Source of the DNA: an uncultured Opitutaceae bacterium
GTDB lineage: Bacteria; Verrucomicrobiota; Verrucomicrobiia; Opitutales; Opitutaceae
Assembly: GCA_937889545.1 (NCBI GenBank)
Contig: CALAOT010000023.1
Location: forward strand, 1-45,993
DNA: 45,993 bases
Direction: 5' to 3'
Shown: piece after piece, positions 11,610 through 19,855 of the stretch
Numbering within the stretch: the stretch's first letter is position 1
How the letters are laid out: the number at the start of each line of letters is the position of its first letter
Translations under genes and position numbers: made by a program
Notes under the pieces: generated by a model
What the model saw: the letters and a program-made list of their open reading frames with translations, nothing else
Database searches by the model: none
Told to the model about the DNA's origin: nothing

Positions 11610-12515
11610 ATGCCAGCCCCCCGGATCCTCTTCTTCGGCTACAGCGAGGTCGGCCACGACTGCCTGGAGCTGCTCCTCGCCCGCGGGGATAACGTCGTCG
11701 CGCTCATCACGCACGAGGACAGCCCGGGCGAGAAGATCTGGTTCAAGACCCCGGCGCCCGCCGCCCGGGCCAAGGGGGTGCCCGTCCACACCCCCGGGAA
11801 GGTCGGCACGCCCGAATGGGTGGCGCGGATCGCCCAGATGAAGCCGGACCTGATCCTGTCGGTGTACTACCGGAACATGATCAGCATGAAGGTCCTGGGC
11901 CTCGCCCCCCTGGGCGCCTTCAACATGCACGGCTCGCTCCTGCCCAAATACCGGGGCCGCGCGCCGATCAACTGGGCCGTGCTCCACGGCGAGCCCCGCA
12001 TCGGGATGACGCTCCACCGGATGGTCAGGGAGCCCGACGCGGGCAACATCGTCGACCAGGAGGGCGTGGACCTGGGGCCCAGGGACACGGCGGAGCAGGC
12101 GTTCCGCAAGGCGCTTCCGTGCGCCCGCCGCGTGCTGGAGCGCCAGATCGAAGCCCTCCTTTCCGGCACGGCGCCCGAGACCCCGCAGGACGCGTCGCAG
12201 GCCACGTATTTCGGGGGGCGCACGCCCGAGGACGGCCGCATCGACTGGACCCAATCCTCCCGCCGGATCTTCAACCTTGTCCGCGCCGTCACCGATCCCT
12301 ATCCCGGCGCATTTTCCGACGTCGGCCAGGCGCGCCTGATGGTCTGGTGGGCCGAGCCGGATCCGCCCGCCGCCCTTGGCCGGAAGGGCAAGCCTGGCGA
12401 AATCCTGTCGGTCTCGCCGCTCATAATTGCAACGGGCGACGGCGCGCTCGAGCTCACGCGCACGGAATGGCGGGGCGCCCCGGCGCCGGCCGTGAGCCCG
12501 GGCCAGCTGCTCTAG
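11610..12515 (+). CDS. arnA: UDP-Ara4N formyltransferase (stand-alone ArnA N-terminal half)
   Basis: A 301-residue enzyme matching the N-terminal domain of ArnA, which transfers a formyl group from 10-formyl-THF to UDP-Ara4N. The catalytic triad is Asn105 and His107 in FNMHGSLLPKYRGRAPINW and Asp143 in EPDAGNIVDQ, equivalent to Asn102, His104 and Asp140 of E. coli. The C-terminal OB-like subdomain ends properly (PGEILSVSPLIIATGDGALEL), so this is a complete stand-alone protein, not a broken fusion. In E. coli this domain is fused to the UDP-GlcA decarboxylase; here the decarboxylase is a separate gene 7.3 kb downstream at 19856. The start at 11610 lies 14 bp after arnC. An unrelated sugar formyltransferase is possible but less likely in this context. 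Confidence 0.87.
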   Translation: MPAPRILFFGYSEVGHDCLELLLARGDNVVALITHEDSPGEKIWFKTPAPAARAKGVPVHTPGKVGTPEWVARIAQMKPDLILSVYYRNMISMKVLGLAPLGAFNMHGSLLPKYRGRAPINWAVLHGEPRIGMTLHRMVREPDAGNIVDQEGVDLGPRDTAEQAFRKALPCARRVLERQIEALLSGTAPETPQDASQATYFGGRTPEDGRIDWTQSSRRIFNLVRAVTDPYPGAFSDVGQARLMVWWAEPDPPAALGRKGKPGEILSVSPLIIATGDGALELTRTEWRGAPAPAVSPGQLL

Positions 12516-12577
12516 CTGAATGGCGGGCCTGTGCCGGGCCGTGGGCCCGGGCGCTGGGCTTCGGACTGCACGCCCAG

Positions 12578-12604
12578 GCGCACATGATGTGCGCTAAATA
12601 AAGT
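12578..12604 (+). terminator. Probable terminator of the arnT-B-C-formyltransferase transcript
   Basis: GCGCACA-TGA-TGTGCGC (12578-12594) is a perfect 7-bp stem with a 3-nt loop, followed by TAAATAAAGTTTT. It lies about 60 bp past the formyltransferase stop and just before the candidate sigma-54 promoter of the permease, separating the two units. The T-tract is delayed, so efficiency is uncertain. Confidence 0.45.
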
Positions 12605-12615
12605 TTTGGGGGAAT

Positions 12616-12631
12616 TGGCACACAAGCGGCT
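12616..12631 (+). promoter_or_regulatory. Candidate sigma-54 promoter for the amino-acid permease
   Basis: TGGCACACAAGCGGCT has a perfect -24 box (TGGCAC) and GC at the -12 position with the obligatory ten bases between GG and GC. The two bases before that GC are CG rather than the usual TT, so the -12 half is weak. Transcription would start near 12643, about 100 nt ahead of the ATG at 12744. Two further sigma-54-like sites in the same block (glnA and porin) raise its credibility. Confidence 0.45.
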
Positions 12632-12743
12632 ACGGGGGCAACGCGGACGTTAAATCCGCATTAAGATCCAGATCATGACTCCAACCCTGACCTAACCGCT
12701 ACGGCACGCCCGCCAGCACCCGCCATATCGATTCCAAAGACCT

Positions 12744-14651
12744 ATGCCTGCTCCAACCAGCTCCAGTACCCCCGCCACTCCGACGATGAAGCCCACGCTG
12801 GGCCTCACCGGCTTGACCGTCAACGCAATGGCCCTGATCGCACCAGGCGCCTTCCTCTGGCTAACCTTCCAGGAGCAAGCGCTCTATGGCGCACCCATAG
12901 CCGGATGCACCATGTGGTTCGGCATACTCATGGCGCTGCTCCTGTGTTACGCCACGGCCGTAAGCTACGCCGAACTGTCCCGGCTCTACCCAGGGGCCGG
13001 TTCGTCGTATTACTACGCCGAGCAGGCCTTCCTTTCCAAGACCAAGGCGTACAAATTCGCGCGCGTTGTGAAATTCTTCACCGGCTGGGCGAGCCACCTG
13101 TACTACTGGGTGTATCCCGGGGTCATGGTCGGTGTCACCGCGCTTCTTGTCGGCTATCTCTCCGGCTACCTGTTCCCCGACACCTTCAGTGGCGTCTACA
13201 ACAGTCCGCTCGAGATGATCCTGTTCTGCGTCATTTTTGCGATCGGGGTGGGCTATATCGCCTTCCGCGGCGTTGTCGGAAGCACGGCGGTCAACATCGC
13301 GGTCAACATCATACAGATCTCGGCCCTGGTGGTCTTCAGCATCATCGCGATCGCCTACCGCGGATCCCACCCGCAGGGCTCGACCGCATATCACCTCTCG
13401 AACGGCATCGCCGTGAACTACCAGGTCGCCCGGGTGACGGTAAACGATGACAAGGGCAACCCCCTGCCGGTGCTCGACGCCAACGGCAAGCCGACCAAGA
13501 ACGCGGACGGCACCCCCGCGTACCAGATGCAGGACGGCGCGGACAAGGACGGCAATCCGCTTCCGGCCGATGCGGACGGAAAGCCGACGACCGTCGCGAA
13601 GGCCGCCCCCTTCACGATCGACTACAAGGACGCCGCCTACACGGCGGATTCCACGGGCGCGCAGACGTTCAACTACCACCCCACGGCCAAGTCGGTCATC
13701 GGCCCCCACAAGTTCAGCTACATCATCGTCCAGGCCTGCGTCGCGATCCTGATCCTGGTCGGGTTCGAATCGGTGACCTCCATGGGTGAGGAGGCCAAGG
13801 ATCCGAAGAGGCATCTGCCCTGGGCCATCCTGCTCTCGCTGACGATCCAGGGAGCGATCTGCTACCTGTTCGAGTATTACGCCGCGAACTATTTCCTGAA
13901 CAGCGGGTACACCCTTTCAACGGCCGGCGCCTCGAGCGCGCCGATCGGGGACATGATGGTGCTCGCCGGAACGTGGGTCTTCGGCAGCTACGCGGCGGGC
14001 AAGGCGTTCATGCTGGTCCAGGCGGCGACCGTGTTCCTCGCCCTGATTGGCACGACGCTGGCCTGCATAAACACGGGGGCGCGCGTGACCTATGCCATGG
14101 GCCGCGACCAGGAGGTGGGCGCGCACTTCGGCCTGCTGCATGGCAGGAACCTGACGCCCCACCGCTCCATCTGGACGCTGACGGTCCTGTCGATCTTCAT
14201 CGGCATCATCACGGTGGTATCGTACCTCGGGGGCCAGTCATCCGACCCGGCGGCCCTGGACAAGCACAACATCTGGTACAGCTTCGGGATCTTCAGCCCG
14301 CATGTCTACACCTGGATCCCCAATTCGTTTCTGATCACGACGCTGGTCAGCAACTTCGGGACGTTCCTCCTCTATATGACGACCTGCATCGTCGCGATAG
14401 TCGCCTTCAAGGAGCACCATATGTTCAACGGGATTAAGCACATGGTGATCCCGGTGTTCGGCTTCCTGGCCAACCTGCTCTGCATGCTGTTCTACCTCAT
14501 AGGGCCGTTCAGCGTGGCCGGCATGAGCTGGCACGAGTCGTACATCGCCCTCGGCGTGGCCTTCCTCTGGGGCCTCTACGGCTGGTGGTATTTCGCCAGC
14601 ACCAGCAAGGCGGCGGGCAAGCCGATCATCCTGACCGAGAAGCCCGCGTAG
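12744..14651 (+). CDS. APC-superfamily amino-acid permease with a large hydrophilic insert
   Basis: A 635-residue inner-membrane transporter with about 12 hydrophobic segments. MKPTLGLTGLTVNAMALIAPGAFLW opens the first helices and the APC signature FESVTSMGEEAKDP is at 341-354, after TM6. Such permeases take up amino acids or amines; the substrate cannot be named. Between TM5 (ending about residue 205) and TM6 (from about 325) lies an insert of some 115 residues that APC proteins normally lack. It holds two copies of a DKGNPLP...DANGKPT-type segment (see the repeat entry). The ATG at 12744 is used; a second start at the Met of MKPTLG (12786) would remove a Pro/Thr-rich leader. A strong terminator follows at 14687. 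The neighbourhood with glnA suggests nitrogen supply. Confidence 0.82.
   Translation: MPAPTSSSTPATPTMKPTLGLTGLTVNAMALIAPGAFLWLTFQEQALYGAPIAGCTMWFGILMALLLCYATAVSYAELSRLYPGAGSSYYYAEQAFLSKTKAYKFARVVKFFTGWASHLYYWVYPGVMVGVTALLVGYLSGYLFPDTFSGVYNSPLEMILFCVIFAIGVGYIAFRGVVGSTAVNIAVNIIQISALVVFSIIAIAYRGSHPQGSTAYHLSNGIAVNYQVARVTVNDDKGNPLPVLDANGKPTKNADGTPAYQMQDGADKDGNPLPADADGKPTTVAKAAPFTIDYKDAAYTADSTGAQTFNYHPTAKSVIGPHKFSYIIVQACVAILILVGFESVTSMGEEAKDPKRHLPWAILLSLTIQGAICYLFEYYAANYFLNSGYTLSTAGASSAPIGDMMVLAGTWVFGSYAAGKAFMLVQAATVFLALIGTTLACINTGARVTYAMGRDQEVGAHFGLLHGRNLTPHRSIWTLTVLSIFIGIITVVSYLGGQSSDPAALDKHNIWYSFGIFSPHVYTWIPNSFLITTLVSNFGTFLLYMTTCIVAIVAFKEHHMFNGIKHMVIPVFGFLANLLCMLFYLIGPFSVAGMSWHESYIALGVAFLWGLYGWWYFASTSKAAGKPIILTEKPA
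13443..13592 (+). repeat. In-frame duplicated Asp/Gly/Pro-rich segment inside the permease
   Basis: Residues 236-251 (KGNPLPVLDANGKPT core) and 267-282 (DGNPLPADADGKPT core) are near copies. They are separated by NADGTPAYQMQDGA. The D-x-N/D-G pattern resembles calcium-binding loops of extracellular repeats; metal binding is only a guess. At the DNA level the two copies differ mainly at third positions, so the duplication is not recent. Confidence 0.6.
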
Positions 14652-14686
14652 ATCTCATTGACCCGGCCCCGCGCCGCATAAGTATC

Positions 14687-14726
14687 AATGGCTCCGCCTG
14701 CCCAAGGCAGCGGGGCCATTTTTTTT
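14687..14726 (+). terminator. Strong intrinsic terminator between the permease and the kinase-phosphatase gene
   Basis: AATGGCTCCGCCTGCC pairs with GGCAGCGGGGCCATT with one G-T pair and one bulged C, through a 3-base CAA loop. Eight T residues follow (14719-14726). It lies 36 bp after the permease stop. The next gene starts only 10 bp after the T-run, so that gene's leader overlaps the terminator. Confidence 0.85.
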
Positions 14727-14736
14727 CGCCTGATCC

Positions 14737-16551
14737 ATGCGACTGCGCTACGCACGCCTTTCAACCGCAGGCCCTGTCAGGCCGGTCAACGAGGACTCGC
14801 TGGATTTCTGGGAGTCGCCGGATCCGCTCACGAGGGAGACGCAGGGGGGCGTGGCGCTCCTCGCCGACGGCGTGGGCGGCTACGAGCACGGGGAAATCGC
14901 CAGCCGCCTCGCGGTGGAGATCGCCCTGAAGGAGTTCCAGTCGGAGCCAGGGGCGACGAAGCCCTATACGCTCCTGCGGCGCATGTTCACGGCCGCCTGC
15001 TCCAGCGTGCATGAGAACTCGGTGGCTCAGTTTCAGGGGCAAAGGATGGCCACCACGCTGGTCGCGTCGATCTTCCGCGACGGCGCCGCGTACGTGGCCA
15101 ACGTCGGCGACACCCGGGCCTATTTCATCCGCCAGAAGACGATCCGACGCCTGACGACGGACCACGTCGTCACGTCGGTGCCGGTCAAGCTTGGGCTCCT
15201 GCTCGAGCGGCAGGCCATGGCGAGCCCGCGGCGGAGCGAGCTCACCCGAAGCCTGGGCTCCGAGCCGTTCTGCCAGCCTGATTTCGCGACCCAGCTGGTC
15301 CACCACGGGGACTTCGTCCTGCAGTGCACCGACGGCCTGCACGCGTTCGTGCTCGACGAGGAGATGCGCGAGATCGTGGCCCGCTCGCACGCCTACGACG
15401 CGTGCAAGGAACTCGTGGCCCTGGCCGGGAAGCGCGGGAGCGACGACAACATCTCGCTGCAGCTGATCGAGGTCCGCAACCTGGAGCAGGTCGCGCAGTC
15501 GGCCCGCGTCGCCCTAGGGGCCGGCACGCCCCCGAAGAAGGCCGCTGTCGAGATCGCCGCCGCCGTGGCCGGCACCGGCGACCTCGGCCCCGGAATGCTG
15601 CTCGACGGCCGTTTCGAGCTCACCGACCTCATCGCCCGCAGCAACATGGCCTCGATCTTCAGGGCGAACGACCGGACGACCGGTCAGAGCGTGGCGGTCA
15701 AGGTTCCCCTGATGACCCTGGAGAGTGACGTGGCGGGGTTTGAGCGCTTCCGCCGGGAGGAGGAGATCGGCGCGCAGCTCAGCCATCCCTCGATCCTCAA
15801 GGTGATAAAGGTCGACGGGCCCAAGAGCCGGCCCTACCTGGTCATGGAATTCCTCGAGGGGAAGACCCTCTCCGAGATGCTAGCCAAGCGGAAGGCGCTG
15901 TCGGAGGGCGAGGCGGTGTCGTTCGCGATAAAGATCTGCGATGCGCTCGAGTACCTCCACACCAACGGCATCGCGCACCGCGACCTAAAGCCGCAGAACA
16001 TCATGGTCTGCAGCGACGGCGGCATCCGGCTGTTTGACTTCGGCATCGCCCGCGTCGAGAAGGCCCGGCGGCTGACCTTCGTCGGCCTGACGCCGACCCT
16101 CGGGACGCCGGATTACATCTCGCCGGAACAGGTCCGCGGCAAGCGGGGGGACCACCGCAGCGACATCTACAGCCTGGGGGCGATCCTGTACGAGATGGTG
16201 ACCGGCTCCACCCCCTTCGAGGGGGAAAGCCCCTACGTGGTGATGAACGCGCGCGTGACCGGCGACCCGGAGGCCCCGCGCAAGATCAACCCGGAGCTGA
16301 ATCCGGCCGTGGAGGAAGTCATCCTGCACGCGATGGAGCGCGACCCGCGCATGCGGTATCAATCCGGCGTCGAGATGAAGAGCGACCTCGAGAACCTCGA
16401 CAAGGTCGAGGTCACGCACCGCGACCAGAGGCTGAGGGCGCCCCAGCCCTGGAAAAGCCGGAGCACTACGGCGCTGCTGGTCGCCGGCTTCATCCTGCTC
16501 CAGATCGCCCTTTTTGTGGTGATCTTCCTGTTGGCCCGGCGGCACCGCTGA
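14737..16551 (+). CDS. Fused PP2C-type phosphatase and Ser/Thr protein kinase, membrane-anchored
   Basis: A 604-residue protein. Residues 1-250 are a PP2C phosphatase: RPVNEDS at 15-21, metal-binding LADGVGG at 42-48, VGDTRAY at 123-129 and SDDN at 235-238. Residues 292-550 are a Hanks-type kinase: Lys322 in VAVKVPL, HRDLKPQN at 414-421, DFG at 434-436, GTPDYISPEQ at 456-465. A single C-terminal membrane helix (about 573-596) is followed by RRHR, leaving both domains in the cytoplasm. The nucleotide-binding loop reads IARSNMASIF and lacks the usual glycines, as seen in some PP2C-kinase fusions. From memory, such fusions occur next to nitrate or nitrogen transport genes; here the neighbours are a permease and glnA. 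It converges on glnA with a 10-bp gap. Confidence 0.88.
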   Translation: MRLRYARLSTAGPVRPVNEDSLDFWESPDPLTRETQGGVALLADGVGGYEHGEIASRLAVEIALKEFQSEPGATKPYTLLRRMFTAACSSVHENSVAQFQGQRMATTLVASIFRDGAAYVANVGDTRAYFIRQKTIRRLTTDHVVTSVPVKLGLLLERQAMASPRRSELTRSLGSEPFCQPDFATQLVHHGDFVLQCTDGLHAFVLDEEMREIVARSHAYDACKELVALAGKRGSDDNISLQLIEVRNLEQVAQSARVALGAGTPPKKAAVEIAAAVAGTGDLGPGMLLDGRFELTDLIARSNMASIFRANDRTTGQSVAVKVPLMTLESDVAGFERFRREEEIGAQLSHPSILKVIKVDGPKSRPYLVMEFLEGKTLSEMLAKRKALSEGEAVSFAIKICDALEYLHTNGIAHRDLKPQNIMVCSDGGIRLFDFGIARVEKARRLTFVGLTPTLGTPDYISPEQVRGKRGDHRSDIYSLGAILYEMVTGSTPFEGESPYVVMNARVTGDPEAPRKINPELNPAVEEVILHAMERDPRMRYQSGVEMKSDLENLDKVEVTHRDQRLRAPQPWKSRSTTALLVAGFILLQIALFVVIFLLARRHR

Positions 16552-16561
16552 GCTGCGAGAC

Positions 16562-17983
16562 TCAGACGTCGTAGTAGAGGAAGAACTCGTACGGATGCGG
16601 CCGCAGGCGCACGGCATCGTACTCGCCTTTCTTCATCTCGATGTAGTTGTCGAGGAAGTCCTTCGAGAACACGCCGCCCTTGAGCAGGAATGCGTGGTCC
16701 TTCTCGAGAGCCTCTATCGCCCCCCTCAGGGAGTCGGGCACGTGCGGCACCTTGGCCTTCTCCTCCGGCGGCAGGTCATACAGGTTCTTCTCGAGCGGCT
16801 CGCCCGGGTGGATCTTGTTGAGGATGCCGTCGAGGCCGGCGAGGAGCATGGCCGCGTTAGCAAGGTACGGGTTCGCGGCCGGATCGGGCGTGCGGTACTC
16901 GATGCGCTTGGCCTTCGGACTCGGGCTGTAGGTCGGAATCCGGACCGAGGCCGAGCGGTTCCGGGCGGAATAGGCGAGGTTGACCGGCGCCTCATAGCCC
17001 GGGACCAGCCTCTTGTAGGAGTTGTTGGTGGGATTGCAGATCGCGCACAGCGCCGACGCATGCTTCAGGATTCCCCCGATGTAATACAGGGCCATTTCGC
17101 TCAGCCCGGCGTAGCCGTTGCCGGCGAACAGGGGCTTGGCGTCCTTCCAGAGCGACTGATGGGTGTGCATTCCGGAGCCGTTGTCCCCGAAAAGGGGCTT
17201 GGGCATGAACGTGACCGTCTTGCCGTACTTGTAGGCGACGTTCCTCGCCACGTACTTGTACAGGGTCATCTTGTCCGACGTGCGCAAGAGCGTGTCGAAC
17301 ACGATGTCGATCTCGGCCTGGCCGGCCGTGGCCACCTCGTGGTGCTCGCGCTCGATCGCCACGCCGAGCGAGATCATCGTCAGGATCATCTCGTTGCGGA
17401 TGTCGATCAGCTTGTCGGTCGGGGCCACCGGGAAGTATCCCTCCTTGTGCCTGACTTTGTACCCGGTGTTGAGAGAGCCGTTATCCTCCTTCTCCCGGCC
17501 GCGGTTCCAGATGCCCTCGATCGAGTCCACCTTGTAGTGGGTGGCGTTCGAGGTGGAATCATAGGAGACCCCGTCGAAGATGAAGAACTCGGCCTCAGGC
17601 CCGAAATAGGCCGTGTCGGCGAGACCCGTGCTCTTGAGATAGGCCTCCGCCTTCTTGGCGATGACGCGCGGATCCCGGTCGTACGGCTCCTTGGTTATCG
17701 GATCATACGTGTCGCAGGCAAGCGACAGCGTCGTGTTCGCCGCGAATGGGTCGATGAATGCGGTGGCCGGGTCCGGGAACACCAGCATGTCCGAGGAATT
17801 GATCGCCCTCCAGCCGCGGATCGACGAGCCGTCGAAGCCCACGCCCTCGGTGAAGACCGAATCCGTCAGTTCGGAGACGGGGATCGCAAAATGCTGCCAC
17901 GTCCCGAGGATGTCGCAGAGCTTGAGGTCGACGATCTTGACCTCCTTTGATTTGGCTAGGGCAATTACTTCTTTCGGTGTCAT
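16562..17983 (-). CDS. glnA: Type I glutamine synthetase
   Basis: A 473-residue GSI enzyme that makes glutamine from glutamate, ammonium and ATP; the active form is a dodecamer. Visible signatures include [10 protein letters not shown] near residue 50, the metal/ATP region [27 protein letters not shown], and the glutamate-binding [19 protein letters not shown] places a tyrosine at about 402, equivalent to the adenylylated Tyr397 of enteric GSI-beta, so control by GlnE-type adenylylation is likely. The ATG at 17983 follows a GGAG about nine bases upstream that can pair with a nearby CTCC. Upstream is a 453-bp regulatory region shared divergently with the porin gene, with a sigma-54-like promoter at 18143-18158. 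Confidence 0.97.
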   Translation of the reverse strand: MTPKEVIALAKSKEVKIVDLKLCDILGTWQHFAIPVSELTDSVFTEGVGFDGSSIRGWRAINSSDMLVFPDPATAFIDPFAANTTLSLACDTYDPITKEPYDRDPRVIAKKAEAYLKSTGLADTAYFGPEAEFFIFDGVSYDSTSNATHYKVDSIEGIWNRGREKEDNGSLNTGYKVRHKEGYFPVAPTDKLIDIRNEMILTMISLGVAIEREHHEVATAGQAEIDIVFDTLLRTSDKMTLYKYVARNVAYKYGKTVTFMPKPLFGDNGSGMHTHQSLWKDAKPLFAGNGYAGLSEMALYYIGGILKHASALCAICNPTNNSYKRLVPGYEAPVNLAYSARNRSASVRIPTYSPSPKAKRIEYRTPDPAANPYLANAAMLLAGLDGILNKIHPGEPLEKNLYDLPPEEKAKVPHVPDSLRGAIEALEKDHAFLLKGGVFSKDFLDNYIEMKKGEYDAVRLRPHPYEFFLYYDV

Positions 17984-18105
17984 AGGAGAGGGCTCCTGGG
18001 TGTTGTAGGTTAAGCGAGCGTGGAGGAAGGCTTCTTGCGGCGGAAAGCTCGGGCGTCAATTCATTCGCGAAAATCGTGGCGGTAAAGCCTCATGAGAGCT
18101 GGAGG

Positions 18106-18124
18106 ACATTAAGAAAACATTAAG
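18106..18124 (-). repeat. Tandem 8-bp repeat with 11-bp period in the glnA leader
   Basis: ACATTAAG occurs at 18106-18113 and again at 18117-18124, one helical turn apart. On the minus strand this reads CTTAATGT-TTT-CTTAATGT. It lies just downstream of the predicted glnA transcription start. Direct repeats at 11-bp period are typical binding sites of OmpR/PhoB-type response regulators, so a repressor site is possible. Confidence 0.4.
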
Positions 18125-18142
18125 TGGAGTCCTCGGTCGTTT

Positions 18143-18158
18143 AGCATAGTTGGTGCCA
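18143..18158 (-). promoter_or_regulatory. Candidate sigma-54 promoter for glnA
   Basis: On the minus strand, TGGCACCAACTATGCT has a perfect TGGCAC -24 box and TGC at -12 with ten bases between GG and GC. Only the first T of the TTGC -12 box is replaced (A). Transcription would begin near 18131, leaving a leader of about 150 nt. Sigma-54 control of glnA is the classical nitrogen-limitation arrangement. Confidence 0.7.
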
Positions 18159-18336
18159 AAATCGGTTTAATTGCCCCCGTTCGGCCCGATTTTGAGCCCG
18201 ATTGAATAATTAAGGGGAAAGCCCATCGAACCGGGCCATGCCTTAGCAATAATGAAACGCTTCTTGGCCCCATTTTTATTATCGGGCCCGCTGGGCAGTC
18301 GTTAGAATGTGAAAATGAAGCGCTGCATCAAGAATC

Positions 18337-18352
18337 TGGCAGAGATCTTGCT
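18337..18352 (+). promoter_or_regulatory. Candidate sigma-54 promoter for the porin gene
   Basis: TGGCAGAGATCTTGCT has TGGCA at -24 and a complete TTGCT at -12 with the right GG-N10-GC spacing. Transcription would start near 18364, about 70 nt before the ATG at 18437. Confidence 0.7.
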
Positions 18353-18436
18353 TAAACAATAAGCGGGCCCACTCCCAACACCGGGTGAGACAGATTCGGG
18401 CGGAATCCGCAATTACCTAGCAAACACCGACTACCA

Positions 18437-19726
18437 ATGACCAAACACATTATGTACCAGAAGAATATGATGCTGCGCGCGCTGTGCATCGGCGCCGTCT
18501 CCCTTTGGGCGGCCTCCGCCCGGGCGCAAACGGCAACAACGACGGCCCCAGCAACTGCTGCGCCCGCCGCCGCAGCACCGGTTGCTCCCGGGGCCCCGGC
18601 CGCGGCTGCTGTCCCGGTTGCGCCAGCCGCAGCCCCGACCTCGCCTGTCTCGACCCCGTCGATGGCCGGGCCCCTCACCGTGAACCTTAAGCCGGAGAGT
18701 TTCGACATCCCGGACTTCGGCAAGATCTACGTCTCGGGGGCGGTCACCGGCCTTGCCCTCACGGAAGATTACGCCTTCCCGGGAGACCGCAAAGAGCTGG
18801 CTGACGTGAGCAACGCGCAGGTCTTCATCCAGAAGGTCGACGGCGTGTTCCAGTTCTTCATCCAGGCCGGTGTATATTCACTGCCGGCGCTGGGCGCCCC
18901 GTACCTGACAGCGGGGAATGCGACCAACGATTTCTACGGTCCGCTTCCCCAGGCATTCATCAAGATTGCGCCCAACAGCAGCTTCTCCATCGAGGCGGGC
19001 AAACTTCCGACGCTCATGGGCGCCGAGTACACGTTCACCTTCGAGAACATGAACATCGAGCGCGGGCTCCTCTGGAATCAGGAAAACGCCGTCAACCGGG
19101 GCGTTCAGGCAAACTACACGGCAGGCCCGGTGGCCTTTTCGGCCTCATGGAACGATGGTTTCTACTCGAACCGGTTCAACTGGTACTCGGGATCCGCGAC
19201 CTGGACGGTCAACAGCGCGAATACGCTGGCGCTTGTGATCATGGGAAACGCCGGGAAAACAGGCTATGGGACGATTGCGACACCGCTGTACCAGAATAAC
19301 GACAAGCAGATGGACTGCCTAATCTACACGTACTCATCCGGTGCGTGGATTGTTCAACCCTACCTGCAATACTGTGACACCAATTCCGGCGCTGATATCG
19401 GCATCGCGAAGGCATCGTCGACTTCTGGTGCGGGGTTGCTCGTGAACTACGCGGTTCCCAACACCAGCTTCAATCTGGCTGGCCGCGCCGAGTATATCTC
19501 GTCGTCGGGCAGCGCCACGGATGGTTCCGTGAACATGCTATACGGGCCGGGAAGCAAGGCGTGGTCGCTCACGTTCACGCCCACGTACCAGGTCGGCGTC
19601 CTGTTCACTCGCGCTGAGATTTCCCTTGTGCAGGCATCGTCTACCACCAGTGGAATGGCCCTTGGGCCGACTGGCACCAACCGCAGCCAGACCCGTTTTG
19701 CAATAGAGGCGGGCATTCTTTTCTGA
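18437..19726 (+). CDS. Outer-membrane beta-barrel porin (BBP2-like)
   Basis: A 429-residue secreted protein. A signal peptide (LRALCIGAVSLWAASARAQ) is followed by a roughly 50-residue Ala/Pro/Val-rich linker, then a barrel domain of alternating amphipathic strands ending in IEAGILF, with the terminal Phe used for BAM recognition. The stretch PQAFIKIAPNSSFSIEAGKLPT is typical of putative beta-barrel porin-2 (OmpL-like) proteins of Planctomycetes and Verrucomicrobia. Substrate is unknown. It is divergent from glnA and has its own sigma-54-like promoter, so a role in nitrogen-compound entry is a reasonable inference. The ATG at 18437 gives a 13-residue basic N-region; a second Met at 18467 or 18470 is an alternative start. 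A strong hairpin follows the stop. Confidence 0.78.
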   Translation: MTKHIMYQKNMMLRALCIGAVSLWAASARAQTATTTAPATAAPAAAAPVAPGAPAAAAVPVAPAAAPTSPVSTPSMAGPLTVNLKPESFDIPDFGKIYVSGAVTGLALTEDYAFPGDRKELADVSNAQVFIQKVDGVFQFFIQAGVYSLPALGAPYLTAGNATNDFYGPLPQAFIKIAPNSSFSIEAGKLPTLMGAEYTFTFENMNIERGLLWNQENAVNRGVQANYTAGPVAFSASWNDGFYSNRFNWYSGSATWTVNSANTLALVIMGNAGKTGYGTIATPLYQNNDKQMDCLIYTYSSGAWIVQPYLQYCDTNSGADIGIAKASSTSGAGLLVNYAVPNTSFNLAGRAEYISSSGSATDGSVNMLYGPGSKAWSLTFTPTYQVGVLFTRAEISLVQASSTTSGMALGPTGTNRSQTRFAIEAGILF

Positions 19727-19747
19727 GCCGAGCTTTGCCGGTCCGCC

Positions 19748-19777
19748 GGGCCCGCGCCCCTGCCAGGGCGCGGGCCC
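19748..19777 (+). terminator. GC-rich hairpin after the porin gene
   Basis: A perfect 12-bp stem (GGGCCCGCGCCC / GGGCGCGGGCCC) with a 6-base loop lies 21 bp past the porin stop. The tail TTCGTCGTCG is not T-rich, so it may act as a Rho-assisted terminator or transcript-end stabiliser. It separates the porin from the second Arn segment. Confidence 0.6.
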
Positions 19778-19855
19778 TTCGTCGTCGCGCGCACCGAGGA
19801 CGATGTTCTTTCGTGTCATTTGGCCGTTTTCGTGGTTTATCGGGGCTCCAAGCCC

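Larger units (their letters stand above)
17984..18436. other. Divergent glnA/porin regulatory region (453 bp, no gene)
   Basis: I see no coding frame here. The region is A/T-richer than its flanks and contains two back-to-back sigma-54-like promoters (minus strand for glnA, plus strand for the porin). An inverted pair AAAATCGG (18158-18165) and CCGATTTT (18186-18193) abuts the glnA -24 box. Two similar segments, AATGAAACGCTTC near 18251 and AATGAAGCGCTGC near 18314, could be activator sites. The activator is unidentified. Confidence 0.6.

Noticed and set aside
18106..18124. A Pho box controlling the porin
   Set aside because: The repeat lies more than 300 bp from the porin ATG and on the glnA side. 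The sequence does not match a Pho box I can name, so it is reported only as an unassigned repeat.
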